A stretch of DNA of 50,087 bases, taken from NCBI RefSeq assembly GCF_021474405.1, contig NZ_JAKEIO010000051.1:1-50087 (forward strand). The letters run 5' to 3'. This DNA comes from [Streptosporangium] indianense. Lineage in GTDB: Bacteria > Actinomycetota > Actinomycetes > Streptomycetales > Streptomycetaceae. The notes below the pieces were generated by a model that was not told the origin of the DNA, made no database searches, and saw only the letters and a list, made by a program, of their open reading frames with translations. The position numbers and the translations under genes were made by a program. Below, in pieces: positions 1 to 7,683 of the stretch (the stretch's first letter is position 1; every line of letters begins with the position of its first letter).

Positions 1-1035
1 GAGGAAGTCGCGGGTGGCGGGCGGGCCCCACTGGGCCAGGCCGCTCGCGGACATCGGGGCCCAGCCGGGTTCCAGGTCGCAGTCGAACAGGTCGCCGTCG
101 GCGAAGTGCTCGACCATCAGCCTGTCCGGGTCGCGCCAGTAGTCGAAGAGCTGGCTTCCCTGGATGTGCCGGCCGATGCCCCAGCTGCGCCGGTAGCCGC
201 GCTCGGCGAGGTACTGCCCGCCGGCGGCGATCGCGTCGAGGTCGGTGACCTGGTAGGCGGAGTGGACGTAGCCGGTGCGCGGACCCAGGTGCATCGCGAG
301 AGTGTGGTGGTCGACCGGCGTGCTGCCCTGGTCGCAGCGGATGAACGCCATCGTGGGCCCGCGGTCGCGCCGGCCGTCCAGGAACAGGAAGTCGCTGACG
401 ATCAGCCCGAGGGTGTCCAGGTACCAGTCCAGGGCCCGGGTGAACCTCGGCGTCTCCAGCACCACGTGGCCCAGCCGCTGGATCCGGGCGGGTTCGCGCG
501 GCGGGCGCTGGGTGGTGTTGGTCCGGATGCGATGGCCGCCGAAGTTGAGCGGGAGCGGGGGCTGTTCGGGCAGGGCCGGGAGCTGCTCGGTGCCGTGGAC
601 GACACGGACCGGGAAGCCGGACGGGTCGGCCAGGTCCACGACCCGCCCACCGCCGAACTCCCCGAGTTCGCGGGCCGGATGGCCGGTGGCGCGGGCCAGG
701 CGGTCCAGGTCCGCGCGCTCGGCGGCCCGGAACGCCGGGCCGAGGAACCGCGAGGTGCGGCCGTGGCGCACTACCACGCACGCCGAGCCGGGCAGGGTGC
801 CGCGCAGATACAGCGCCCGGCTGGTGCGCTCGGCGACGGCGAAGCCGAAGTCGCGGGCGAACACTTCGGCGCGGGCCAGGTCGGGTTTCTCGAATTCCAG
901 CCAGGCCAGGTCCGCCACTTTGATCACGGGCTGCCGGGCGCGGCCGGGGTGTTCCCCGCGCAGCGGCCCGTGCTCGCTGTGCAGGTCCTGGTGTGCGGTG
1001 ATGGGTCCGGGCGGGCGGGCACGGTCGTCCGACAT
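1..1035 (-). CDS. VOC-family extradiol ring-cleavage dioxygenase (C-terminus cut by window edge)
   Basis: Non-haem Fe(II) dioxygenase of the vicinal-oxygen-chelate superfamily, expected to open catechol-type rings. The reading frame stays open from the ATG at 1035 to base 1, giving about 345 residues, and its C-terminus lies outside the window. Two repeated VOC modules are visible. The second carries likely metal ligands in order: His in LGHVVLETP, His in VDHHTLAMHLG and Glu in MVEHFADGD, the usual His-His-Glu set. A GGAG lies 5 nt before the ATG and supports this start. The gene is divergent from a TetR regulator with shared operator-like sites between them, so it is probably controlled by it. 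The exact catechol substrate cannot be read from the sequence. Confidence 0.85.
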   Translation of the reverse strand, partial: MSDDRARPPGPITAHQDLHSEHGPLRGEHPGRARQPVIKVADLAWLEFEKPDLARAEVFARDFGFAVAERTSRALYLRGTLPGSACVVVRHGRTSRFLGPAFRAAERADLDRLARATGHPARELGEFGGGRVVDLADPSGFPVRVVHGTEQLPALPEQPPLPLNFGGHRIRTNTTQRPPREPARIQRLGHVVLETPRFTRALDWYLDTLGLIVSDFLFLDGRRDRGPTMAFIRCDQGSTPVDHHTLAMHLGPRTGYVHSAYQVTDLDAIAAGGQYLAERGYRRSWGIGRHIQGSQLFDYWRDPDRLMVEHFADGDLFDCDLEPGWAPMSASGLAQWGPPATRDFL

Positions 1036-1091
1036 GGGGGCTCCGTCAATGGTGGCTCGAACGGATGGGCTTCTGATGAGAAGCTCTTAAT

Positions 1092-1105
1092 TGATAGAAG
1101 CATCA
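1092..1105. promoter_or_regulatory. Operator-like site TGAT-N6-ATCA, copy 1
   Basis: The 14-mer TGATAGAAGCATCA lies between the divergent dioxygenase and TetR genes and is part of a longer inverted repeat TTGAT-N6-ATCAA. It matches the second copy at 1137-1150 at 12 of 14 bases. It is 57 nt from the dioxygenase start, a sensible place to repress that promoter. TetR binding is inferred. Confidence 0.6.
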
Positions 1106-1136
1106 AACTTGGAGGCCCAATCGTCAAGTGCAGGAG

Positions 1137-1150
1137 TGATGGAATCATCA
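1137..1150. promoter_or_regulatory. Operator-like site TGAT-N6-ATCA, copy 2
   Basis: TGATGGAATCATCA has perfect 5-nt arms (TGATG/CATCA) and is nearly identical to copy 1. Its centre is 45 bp from that of copy 1. It lies in the -35 region of the regulator's own promoter, which suggests autoregulation. Confidence 0.6.
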
Positions 1151-1164
1151 GATCTGAATCCGCC

Positions 1165-1170
1165 TAGACT
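1165..1170 (+). promoter_or_regulatory. -10 element TAGACT of a probable leaderless TetR transcript
   Basis: TAGACT fits the actinomycete TANNNT -10 pattern. Its last T is 7 nt before the A of the regulator's ATG. No Shine-Dalgarno site precedes that ATG, so transcription probably starts at the ATG itself. Confidence 0.5.
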
Positions 1171-1176
1171 GGTGCT

Positions 1177-1824
1177 ATGCAGAACCAGCCCGACACCAGC
1201 GACGGCCCGGCGACCGCGAACCGCTTCGAACGCCGCCGGGCGCGCACCCGCCAGGCGCTCATCGGCGCCGCACGGCAGATCCTGGCCGAGACCGGCGAGA
1301 CCTCAGCCAGCATCCAGGAGATCGCCGACCGCGCCGACGTGGGCTTCGGCACGTTCTACAACCACTTCGACACCAAGAACGACCTGTTCGACGCGGCGGT
1401 CGGCGACGCCCTGGAGGAGTACGGCCAACTGCTCGACAGTGTCACCGAGGACATCGACGACCCCGCCGCAGTCTTCGCCGCCAGCATCCGCCTCACTCTG
1501 CGCCTGGCCGCCTCGCATCCCGAGATCACTCAGATCCTGCGCCTGCGCGGCCTGCCCCACATCAACGGCGCCACCGGGCTCGGCCCGCGCGCCCTCCGTG
1601 ACCTGGAAGTCGGCAAGGCGTCCGGCCGCTTCACCTTCGAAGACCCGATCGTGGCCCTGTCGGCGGTCGGCGGCGCGCTGATCGGTCTGATCCAGCTCGA
1701 CTCGGCGCGCGATCTCGACGCCGCGGCCGGTGAGCAGATGGCCGAGATGATCCTCCGCATGCTCGGACTCCCGGCGGACGAAGCCCACGAGATCTCCACC
1801 CGTCCACTGCCCGACCTGCCCTGA
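1177..1824 (+). CDS. TetR/AcrR-family transcriptional regulator
   Basis: 215-residue one-domain repressor of usual TetR length. The N-terminal helix-turn-helix covers about residues 20-65, with the recognition segment IADRADVGFGTFYNHFDTK typical of the family. The C-terminal helical half should bind an unknown ligand. It is divergent from the extradiol dioxygenase, and two TGAT-N6-ATCA sites lie between them, so a role as an aromatic-catabolite-responsive repressor of that gene and of itself is the simplest reading. The start is supported by a -10 hexamer placed for leaderless transcription. Family assignment is firm, but the ligand is unknown. Confidence 0.92.
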   Translation: MQNQPDTSDGPATANRFERRRARTRQALIGAARQILAETGETSASIQEIADRADVGFGTFYNHFDTKNDLFDAAVGDALEEYGQLLDSVTEDIDDPAAVFAASIRLTLRLAASHPEITQILRLRGLPHINGATGLGPRALRDLEVGKASGRFTFEDPIVALSAVGGALIGLIQLDSARDLDAAAGEQMAEMILRMLGLPADEAHEISTRPLPDLP

Positions 1825-1955
1825 CCTCGGCGGGCCCCGCCGGCCGAACGTCCGTCCAGACCCCCGCGCCGATGCCCGGCGCGGGGGCCCGCTGCACTTC
1901 CGGTCACACAGGGCAGAGCGACGACCGACGGATGGACGACCGACGAATGATGCAG

Positions 1956-2169
1956 TTCACCTGGCGCTCCATCTTCGTCGCCAGTGCCATCACCGCCCTG
2001 GTCGCGGGGGCTGCCGCGGCAGCACTGGCCCCCTACACCGAGGACCCCCACCCCACGACCCGACGTCATCGGCGCAACCTGCACGGCCCTCGCCATCGGC
2101 TGCCTGGTGTTCGCCATCGTCCAGGGCAACGAACAGGGCTGGACAGAACCCGCCGTCATCGTCCCAGGA
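1956..2169 (+). pseudogene. Remnant of a DHA2-type MFS drug transporter, frameshifted
   Basis: Two short frames together read like the middle of a 14-helix DHA2/EmrB-QacA exporter. The first gives FTWRSIFVASAITALVAG and then ends in EDPHP. After a one-base frame change near 2045-2065, the second reads VIGATCTALAIGCLVFAIVQ followed by GNEQGW. This order (WRSIF helix, acidic-proline loop, D.PGA-like helix, GW loop) is that of intact transporters such as the one at 31446-32933. The rest of the gene is missing on both sides. The remaining bases 2170-2351 hold nothing I recognise. Confidence 0.65.
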
Positions 2170-2351
2170 ACCGTCGGCTGCCGACCGGGGTTCCGTGGCG
2201 TGAACTCCCTGAAGGGCACGGGTTGTGCGAGCCCCTCTCCGAGCGAACATCTACCGCGAACGCTGAACGGCGCTCCACCTCAAGCAGCTCCGAACTGGCG
2301 CAACCCGGTCGACGAGCTCACTGACCGCCACCACGCCGGAGTCGTCCTGGC

Positions 2352-3158
2352 TCAAGGCTCTTCTGACTCCGTGAACCCACACGGTGATCGTTTGTCAGAC
2401 AAGCCCTGGTACGGCAGCGTGGTGCCCGGCAGCGCGTACTCGTCGCGCCGGCCGCACATGCCGAAGCCGCCGAGCCGGGTGGGCGCGGCCCCGTGGGCGG
2501 TGGCCTCGCCCAGGTAGGCGGGCTCGCCGGCGGCCAGGGCTTGGAGCTGGGCGCCGGTGCGCTCCGCGGTGGCCAGGGCGCCCTCCCGCCACAGCGCCTG
2601 CCAGGTGGGCACCTTGTCGCGCACCAACCGGGCGGCGGCGCGCTGGAAGTCGCGGTACGGGCCGTTGCCGCCGGCGACGAGGGCTTCGCGCAGGACGAGG
2701 TAGCCCTCGACGGCGAGGTCCCTGCGGCGCCGGGCGGCCGCGGCCGTCTCCGGTCCGGTGCCGGGCGGCAGGGTGGCCGCGGCGGCGTACTTCTCCGGGT
2801 CGGCGAGCACCTCGGGCGGGAAGGTGAACACCGCGTCACCGGCCTCGGGCAGGCCGCTGTTCTGCATCAGCACGGTGATGCGCAGATCGCCGCCCTGCAC
2901 CATGCGGTGCACGGTGCCCGGCGTGAACCAGGCGATCGAGCCGGCTTCGAGGGGGATGTCCCGGTAACCGTCGGGGCTCAGCGTCTGGACCGCGCCCCGG
3001 CCGCCGGTGACGACGTAGGCCTCCGTGCACACCAGATGCAGGTGCGGGCTGCCGCCGCAGACGCCGTCGGCGGCCTCCCAGTCGTAGGCGCTGAGACGGG
3101 ACAGGCCGATCGCACCGGGCAGCGGGTGCGGAAGACCCGCCGGACCGGGTTCGCTCAC
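2352..3158 (-). CDS. Cupin-domain protein of a sugar-catabolism operon
   Basis: 268-residue protein read from a GTG at 3158 whose GTGA overlaps the stop codon of the upstream PmoA-like gene; an adjacent GTG at 3161 is equally possible. Residues about 35-105 form a cupin barrel, seen in PHLHLVCTEAYVVTGGRG, then a glycine-turn segment and WFTPGTVHRMVQGGD with a second-motif His. The rest is helical with no family I can name. It is the last gene of a translationally coupled operon with a Gfo/Idh oxidoreductase and a DUF6807 protein, which points to sugar or sugar-acid modification. The catalytic role is not established. Confidence 0.8.
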   Translation of the reverse strand: MSEPGPAGLPHPLPGAIGLSRLSAYDWEAADGVCGGSPHLHLVCTEAYVVTGGRGAVQTLSPDGYRDIPLEAGSIAWFTPGTVHRMVQGGDLRITVLMQNSGLPEAGDAVFTFPPEVLADPEKYAAAATLPPGTGPETAAAARRRRDLAVEGYLVLREALVAGGNGPYRDFQRAAARLVRDKVPTWQALWREGALATAERTGAQLQALAAGEPAYLGEATAHGAAPTRLGGFGMCGRRDEYALPGTTLPYQGLSDKRSPCGFTESEEP

Positions 3159-4078
3159 CACGGCAGGGCCTCCAGGTGCGTGCCGACGCGGTCGCGGTCC
3201 CAGGCTCCGTCGGCGACGACCATGCGGTACCGGTAGCCGAAGGACTCCCCCGGCGGCAGCTCGAACTCCTCGAAGAACGCCCAGGAGAACGCGACCGTCG
3301 GGAAGGGCTCGGAGCGGACGAACCAGTGCGACTCGTGGATGGGGGACGTCCCGTCGAGGTTCTCGGGCGCGTGCGCGAAGACCAGGGTGGAGTGGCCGTC
3401 GACGTCGTCGTGCTCGGTGGTGAAGGCGATCCAGTGGCTCTGGGTGCCCATCAGTTTGCCCGCGTCGGCGTCGGTGTCCGGGGCGAAGACGCTGGCGCCG
3501 GTGAAGTCGCGCGGGCCGCGCCACTGGAGTCCGGTGTAGCCGGCCATGTCACGGCCCGCGGTGGTCGGGGAGCCGAACACCAGCGGTGCGGAGCGGGTGT
3601 TGGTGAGGTGGATCGACCAGTCCAGGGCCCAGGAACCGGCCTCCTCGTCCACCGAGTGGACGGTCAGGCCGCGCACCTCGCGCGCCCATTCCTCGCCGCC
3701 GTTCTCGATCCAGGTGAGGTTCTCGGTGAAGGCGAGGCGGTGTTCCTCGACGGTGAAGTCGGCGAAGCCGTCGTGCCGCATCGAGCCGACGCGCTCGGGC
3801 AGGGGGAGGTAGCCCTGGCCGTGGACGTAGCAGTTGCCGCCCCAGAAGTTCTGGCCGGACAGATGGCTCGCGGTCATCTGCAGGCCCTTGTGCCAGCGGT
3901 GGTCGTTCGGGCGGTAGCCGGTGACGGTACGCCCCGAGAGGGTGCGCACGGGGTGGGCGTAGGGCTTGCGGGACTCGAAGGGATCCGGGTCGGGGCGGTA
4001 GACGTAGCGGAGGATCTCCGTGCCGCCTGCGGTGACGGCGATGTTCTCGCCGTGCGTGTGGGTGACGCGGATGGTCAT
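3155..4078 (-). CDS. PmoA-like (DUF6807) family protein
   Basis: 307-residue protein starting at ATG 4078, where ATGA overlaps the stop of the upstream oxidoreductase. It has the usual DUF6807/PmoA layout: an N-terminal strand-rich segment, PYAHPVRTLSGRTVTGYRP, DHRWHKGL with conserved histidines, and a long beta-sandwich running to the C-terminus. Family members sit in sugar-degradation operons, and no activity is firmly known to me. The coupled position between a Gfo/Idh dehydrogenase and a cupin suggests a shared pathway, probably under the LacI-type operator at the operon front. The name PmoA reflects sequence similarity only and does not imply methane oxidation. Confidence 0.85.
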   Translation of the reverse strand: MTIRVTHTHGENIAVTAGGTEILRYVYRPDPDPFESRKPYAHPVRTLSGRTVTGYRPNDHRWHKGLQMTASHLSGQNFWGGNCYVHGQGYLPLPERVGSMRHDGFADFTVEEHRLAFTENLTWIENGGEEWAREVRGLTVHSVDEEAGSWALDWSIHLTNTRSAPLVFGSPTTAGRDMAGYTGLQWRGPRDFTGASVFAPDTDADAGKLMGTQSHWIAFTTEHDDVDGHSTLVFAHAPENLDGTSPIHESHWFVRSEPFPTVAFSWAFFEEFELPPGESFGYRYRMVVADGAWDRDRVGTHLEALPW

Positions 4079-5190
4079 GCGCGCTCCTTGGGGGCCCAGT
4101 CGGGGTACTCGCCGTGCGTGGCCTCGTAGAACGGGTCGCCGGGGCCGATCTCCCCCGCGTGCACCGAGCGGCCGGTGAACGCCGCCTTGTACAGGGCGGC
4201 GGCGAACTCCAGGGTGGCGCGGGCGTCGTGTCCGCTGCCCGGTGGGCGGGTGCCGGCGTCGTAGGCGTCGAGGAGTGCGCCCAGCTGAGCGGTGTGCGAG
4301 CTGGGCACGTCGGCCGCGGGGGCGCGCCAGGCGGTGGTGCGCTCGGAGGCGACGTGGGGGGCCGGGGTGTAGGCCCAGCTGTCGTTGGTGTGGCCGTACA
4401 GGTGGGTGAGCTCGACCGTGGCGTCCGCGCAGTCGATGCGGATGCGGCTCACCTCGTCCGGGGAGAGGACGCTGTTGACGACGGTGGCGAGGGCGCCGCT
4501 CCGGAACCGCACCAGGGCGGTGGAGACGTCCTCGCTCTCGGTGTCGTGGACCAGGCGCGCGGCCATGGCCTGGATCTCCTCCCACTCACCGAGCAGGTGC
4601 AGCAGCAGGTCGTACTGGTGGATGCCGTGGCCCATGGTGGGGCCGCCGCCCTCACTGGCCCACTTCCCGCGCCACGGCACCGCGTAGTACGCCGCGTCCC
4701 GGTGCCAGGTGGTCTGGCAGTGCGCCACGAGCGGGGCTCCCAGCTCGCCGCCGGCGATCAGCTCGCGGGCATGCACGGCGCCGGATCCGTAGCGGTGCTG
4801 GAACACGACCGACGCGTACCCGCCGGAGGCCTCCTCGGCGGCGGCGATCTCGTCGTACTCGGCGAGCGACAGGGTGAGCGGCTTCTCGCACAGCACCCAG
4901 GCACCCGCCTTCAGCGCGGCGACGGTCTGGTCGCGGTGCAGGGACGGCGGTGTCCCGATGAGGACCAGGTCGGGCCGTACGGCGTCCAGCATCGCCTCCA
5001 TCGTGGTGTACCCGGCGACCTGCGCACCGGCCAGCTCGCGGAAGGCGTCGAGGCGCTCCTGGTCGACATCGACGGCGGCCACCAGTTCCACCCGGTCGGC
5101 GTGAGCCCGGAGCGCGGACAGATGGCTGCCGCTGACGATGGCTCCGGTGCCGACGACGGCCACACGGCGGCGGGTGGGGGACAAGGACAT
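4075..5190 (-). CDS. Gfo/Idh/MocA-family NAD(P)-dependent oxidoreductase
   Basis: 371-residue dehydrogenase of sugars, inositols or related polyols. The N-terminal Rossmann fold shows VAVVGTGAIVSGSHL. The conserved CEKPLTLS motif (the Lys is the usual catalytic or substrate residue) and the GHGIHQYDLLLHLLG segment of the C-terminal domain follow. An in-frame start at 5241 is possible, but I prefer ATG 5190 because GAGGAG lies just upstream and the longer form would run through the promoter and LacI operator. It heads the three-gene operon. The substrate is unknown. Confidence 0.9.
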   Translation of the reverse strand: MSLSPTRRRVAVVGTGAIVSGSHLSALRAHADRVELVAAVDVDQERLDAFRELAGAQVAGYTTMEAMLDAVRPDLVLIGTPPSLHRDQTVAALKAGAWVLCEKPLTLSLAEYDEIAAAEEASGGYASVVFQHRYGSGAVHARELIAGGELGAPLVAHCQTTWHRDAAYYAVPWRGKWASEGGGPTMGHGIHQYDLLLHLLGEWEEIQAMAARLVHDTESEDVSTALVRFRSGALATVVNSVLSPDEVSRIRIDCADATVELTHLYGHTNDSWAYTPAPHVASERTTAWRAPAADVPSSHTAQLGALLDAYDAGTRPPGSGHDARATLEFAAALYKAAFTGRSVHAGEIGPGDPFYEATHGEYPDWAPKERA

Positions 5191-5225
5191 GCGGCGCTCC
5201 TCGGACGGCCGGCGGACACACGCTT

Positions 5226-5240
5226 TGGAAAGCGCTTGCA
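5226..5240. promoter_or_regulatory. LacI-type operator of the Gfo/Idh operon
   Basis: TGGAAAGCGCTTGCA; its reverse complement fits the general LacI/GalR consensus GNAANCGNTTNC exactly. It lies just downstream of the predicted transcription start of the minus-strand operon, where a bound repressor would block transcription. The half-sites differ from the TGNAACGTTTT sites near 17.8 and 23.0 kb, so a different LacI protein, outside this window, is expected. Confidence 0.65.
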
Positions 5241-5250
5241 CTCGGAAGGG

Positions 5251-5279
5251 ACCCTAGGCGCGAGAGAATGTCCGGACAA
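5251..5279 (-). promoter_or_regulatory. Promoter TTGTCC-17-TAGGGT of the Gfo/Idh operon
   Basis: On the minus strand a -35 hexamer TTGTCC (5279-5274) and a -10 hexamer TAGGGT (5256-5251) are separated by exactly 17 nt. The predicted start near 5244 falls at the edge of the LacI operator. Confidence 0.6.
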
Positions 5280-5609
5280 CCCCCCTGTAGTGACCCGCAC
5301 ATGGCCTGCCCGAGCATTGCACCGGCCTGGACGGAGATACAGGTTGCCGCCCCCGCCATGGAAACGGCATTCCCCCGCCGTTTCGCCGACACCCGCCCCA
5401 CCGTGACGCGGCTCCCGACCCGAGTGACCGACGTGCGCATGCCCGATGCCTCCGACCCCGCGCGGCGTGCCCGCATCGGCACAGCCCCTGACCGGCCGCC
5501 TCCGTGAAGTCGCGGCGCCCAGCACTTACAGTGGCTGCCTGTGATCGGAGGGTGACTTCCCGCCGGGCGGGACGAGCCCGTCGCCCTGCCCACCGCATCG
5601 GAGTCACCC
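5280..5609. other. Non-coding stretch with one hairpin
   Basis: I see no convincing gene here. It contains a perfect inverted repeat GAAACGGC (5361-5368) and GCCGTTTC (5377-5384) with an 8-nt loop. A possible -10 TACAGT at 5527-5532 could serve the downstream DUF4436 gene. Confidence 0.4.
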
Positions 5610-6497
5610 ATGGCCCCGCCCCCGCACGCTCCCCGCAAGCCGCGCTCCGGGCCGTCCGTCCTGCTGGTCCTGATCCCGCTCGCGGTCCTGATCCTGGTGG
5701 CCGTGTCGGTGGGGTCGTGGCTGCAGTACACCGAGCGGCAGGCGAAGGACACGGTGCACACGGCCGGATCCCGGGCCGCCGACCGGGTGGACGTGGAGGC
5801 CACCGTCCAGAGCGTCGACGCCGCAGCCGGAGAGCTCGTCCTGCGCGTCCGGGTCAGGCCGCGCGGGAGCCTCGGCGAGCAGGACGGGACCGCCCCGGTG
5901 TCCGATCTGAGCCTCCAGACGTCCGTGGCGACGCTCAGCGACCTGGCATTCGCGGCGCACGAGCGGCTCGCGCCCAAGGACGTACGGGTCGCGATCACGG
6001 GTGGCTCGATCAGCGACTACCCGTTCGACACCTACGACACCGACATCGAGTTCTGGGCCGTGCTGGGCGGCGAGCCCGTGCCGGTGCGGATGCTCTTCTC
6101 CAACGCCGACACGCTCTTCTCCGTCTCGGTGACACCCCCGCCCTCCGGGCAGGAGGCCGCCGTGGCGCTGAAGCTGTCCCGGTCGGGCAGCCTGCTCACC
6201 TTCGCGGTCTTCATGATGGTGGCGATGTGGGCGCTGGCGTCGTCCGTGCTGCTCGGAGCCTGGTACCTGACGACCCGCAGGCAGGGCCTGGTCTGGCCCG
6301 CCCTCGCCTGGATGGCCGCCACGCTGTTCGCGCTCGCGGCGTTCCGCAACACCGCCCCCGGCACTCCGCCGATCGGCTGCGTGATGGACTGGTTCGCCTT
6401 CTTCTGGGCCGAGGCCGTCATCGCCGTGTGCCTGATCGTGGTGGTCACCTTCGGTATCCGCACCGCCTTGCGCGCGGCCGACGCACCACCCGTCTGA
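5610..6497 (+). CDS. DUF4436 family integral membrane protein
   Basis: 295-residue membrane protein. One N-terminal helix (about residues 16-37) is followed by an extracytoplasmic region of about 150 residues, then three C-terminal helices (about 195-217, 225-245 and 257-285). This one-plus-three layout, and the segment ISDYPFDTYDTDIEFWA in the outer region, are those of DUF4436 proteins. Function is unknown. GGAG lies before the ATG. A 20-bp perfect hairpin follows the stop and separates it from the convergent hemerythrin gene. Confidence 0.8.
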   Translation: MAPPPHAPRKPRSGPSVLLVLIPLAVLILVAVSVGSWLQYTERQAKDTVHTAGSRAADRVDVEATVQSVDAAAGELVLRVRVRPRGSLGEQDGTAPVSDLSLQTSVATLSDLAFAAHERLAPKDVRVAITGGSISDYPFDTYDTDIEFWAVLGGEPVPVRMLFSNADTLFSVSVTPPPSGQEAAVALKLSRSGSLLTFAVFMMVAMWALASSVLLGAWYLTTRRQGLVWPALAWMAATLFALAAFRNTAPGTPPIGCVMDWFAFFWAEAVIAVCLIVVVTFGIRTALRAADAPPV

Positions 6498-6530
6498 GGC
6501 CCGTCGGCGGCGGCGCGCCCACGACAGCGG

Positions 6531-6576
6531 CCGGCCCTGGTGGTCACCGCACGGGGGCGGTGACCACCAGGGCCGG
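6531..6576. terminator. Strong bidirectional hairpin terminator
   Basis: Perfect 20-bp inverted repeat, arms 6531-6550 and 6557-6576 with a 6-nt loop ACGGGG, between the convergent DUF4436 and hemerythrin genes. There is no long U-run, as is usual for high-GC actinomycetes. Confidence 0.85.
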
Positions 6577-6586
6577 CCTGGCCGAG

Positions 6587-7078
6587 TCAGGACTCGACGA
6601 TCTTGCGTACGTTCTCCACGGAACCGCACCCGGCCTTCAGCCGGCGCTCCCGCTCCCGCATGAACGCCACACCGAGCTCCTCGCGCCGCTCCATCGCCAC
6701 GTTCTCCCGCGCACCGTTGAGGATGGTGCGCTCCTCCTCGTCGGCGTGGTGCGTGACGGCCTCGACCAGCTCCTCGAGCTTCGAGTCCCACTCGTCGGAG
6801 CCGACCTCCTCGACCTCGAGGAGCTCCAGGAGGGCCTCGTTGCCCTCGTCGTGCTCGTGCTCGCCGTGCTCGACCTCTTCGTCATCGATGTTCTTGTACC
6901 GCTTGAGCGCCGGGTAGACCTCGGCCTCCTCCGCCTGCGCGTGCGCGATCAGCAGGTCGGCGAACTCCCTCAGGGCACCCGCGCGGTCGTCCTCGATGCT
7001 CCGCATGCGGCGGAAGAGGTCCTCCATGCGCCGGTGGTCCTGAAGAATGAGTTCTACGACATCTTTCGTGTCGGCCAT
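6587..7078 (-). CDS. Hemerythrin HHE domain protein
   Basis: 163-residue cytoplasmic four-helix protein of the hemerythrin cation-binding family, which uses a di-iron centre to sense or store O2, NO or peroxide. Likely iron ligands are seen in order: LQDHRRMEDLF, LIAHAQAEEAEVYPAL (H..E), a central HGEHEHDEG stretch and VTHHADEEERTI. It is slightly acidic and highly charged, without signal or membrane segments. A small hydrophobic membrane protein lies directly upstream on the same strand and may be co-expressed. Family is clear; the physiological ligand is not. Confidence 0.88.
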   Translation of the reverse strand: MADTKDVVELILQDHRRMEDLFRRMRSIEDDRAGALREFADLLIAHAQAEEAEVYPALKRYKNIDDEEVEHGEHEHDEGNEALLELLEVEEVGSDEWDSKLEELVEAVTHHADEEERTILNGARENVAMERREELGVAFMRERERRLKAGCGSVENVRKIVES

Positions 7079-7166
7079 GGAAATGGAACGCCTTTCCCAG
7101 GAGAGAATCGGGTCACTTTCTTTTACCCCATTCCTGAAGTTTTTCTCGCCGCGGCTCTACGCCGGT

Positions 7167-7337
7167 CTACCAGCGGTACCAGCGGCCCCTACGGCCACCA
7201 CTGTCCGCGCTGCGCAGGACGAAGCCCAGCAGCCAGAGCACCAGCACGATCACCGCGATCCACCACAGGGCCTTCAGCGCGAAACCCGCACCGAACAGAA
7301 CCAGGGCCAGCAGCAGGACAAGAAGCAGGGGAACCAT
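7167..7337 (-). CDS. Small hydrophobic membrane protein (56 aa)
   Basis: A 56-residue frame with a perfect GGAGG (7347-7351 on the complement) 9 nt before its ATG. The protein starts MVPLLLVLLLALVLFGAGF and continues as one or two membrane helices (LWWIAVIVLVLWLLGFVL). It ends in a basic-aromatic tail, GGRRGRWYRW. Proteins of this size and tail are common in Streptomyces and are annotated only as hydrophobic protein. It precedes the hemerythrin gene on the same strand. A sequence GATT-N15-GGGAAT upstream resembles a stress sigma (SigB-type) promoter, but this is weak evidence. Confidence 0.75.
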   Translation of the reverse strand: MVPLLLVLLLALVLFGAGFALKALWWIAVIVLVLWLLGFVLRSADSGGRRGRWYRW

Positions 7338-7683
7338 AGTTATCAACCTCCGCTGCTCCTGTTGCCCTGTCCGCGGACGAACACGCAGCCGAATTCCCTT
7401 GTTTCTTCTCAGAAATCCCGGGAACCTGAATCGCTTTGGCCGGGCGGGGGGAGCATGTGACCGGATGGGGGATCATGTGGCCGGGCGAGTGAAGAAAGGG
7501 TCGAACGGGACCCGAAGGACCGAGCCGCACCCGACGGAGTACGTGCCCGCGGAGAACGACTGGCGCGGGTGGGTCAACCCACCCCGCCCGGGGGTGCCCT
7601 ACGGAAGCGGATGCCGGTCGCGGCGACCCGTACGCGTGTTCCTGAACCTCGCGCGTACGGGTCGCCGTTCGTACCGCACCGAC
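7338..7683. repeat. Non-coding stretch with perfect inverted repeats
   Basis: No gene is supported here. The most striking element is a perfect 16-bp inverted repeat, CGGCGACCCGTACGCG (7621-7636) and its complement at 7652-7667, around a 15-nt loop. A shorter GGGTGGGT/ACCCACCC hairpin lies near 7568-7587. These could be terminators or relics of a lost gene. Confidence 0.55.

Noticed and set aside
106..1167. A 353-codon plus-strand frame over the dioxygenase
   Set aside because: No recognisable domain, and it runs through the divergent promoter and both operators; the minus strand shows a VOC dioxygenase.
2170..2351. Possible small gene or transposase piece after the transporter relic
   Set aside because: No frame has a ribosome-binding site or a recognisable motif.
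3155..4585. Long form of the PmoA-like protein starting at 4585
   Set aside because: The extra N-terminal part is Arg-rich shadow sequence inside the Gfo/Idh gene. ATG 4078 with an ATGA overlap fits the family start.
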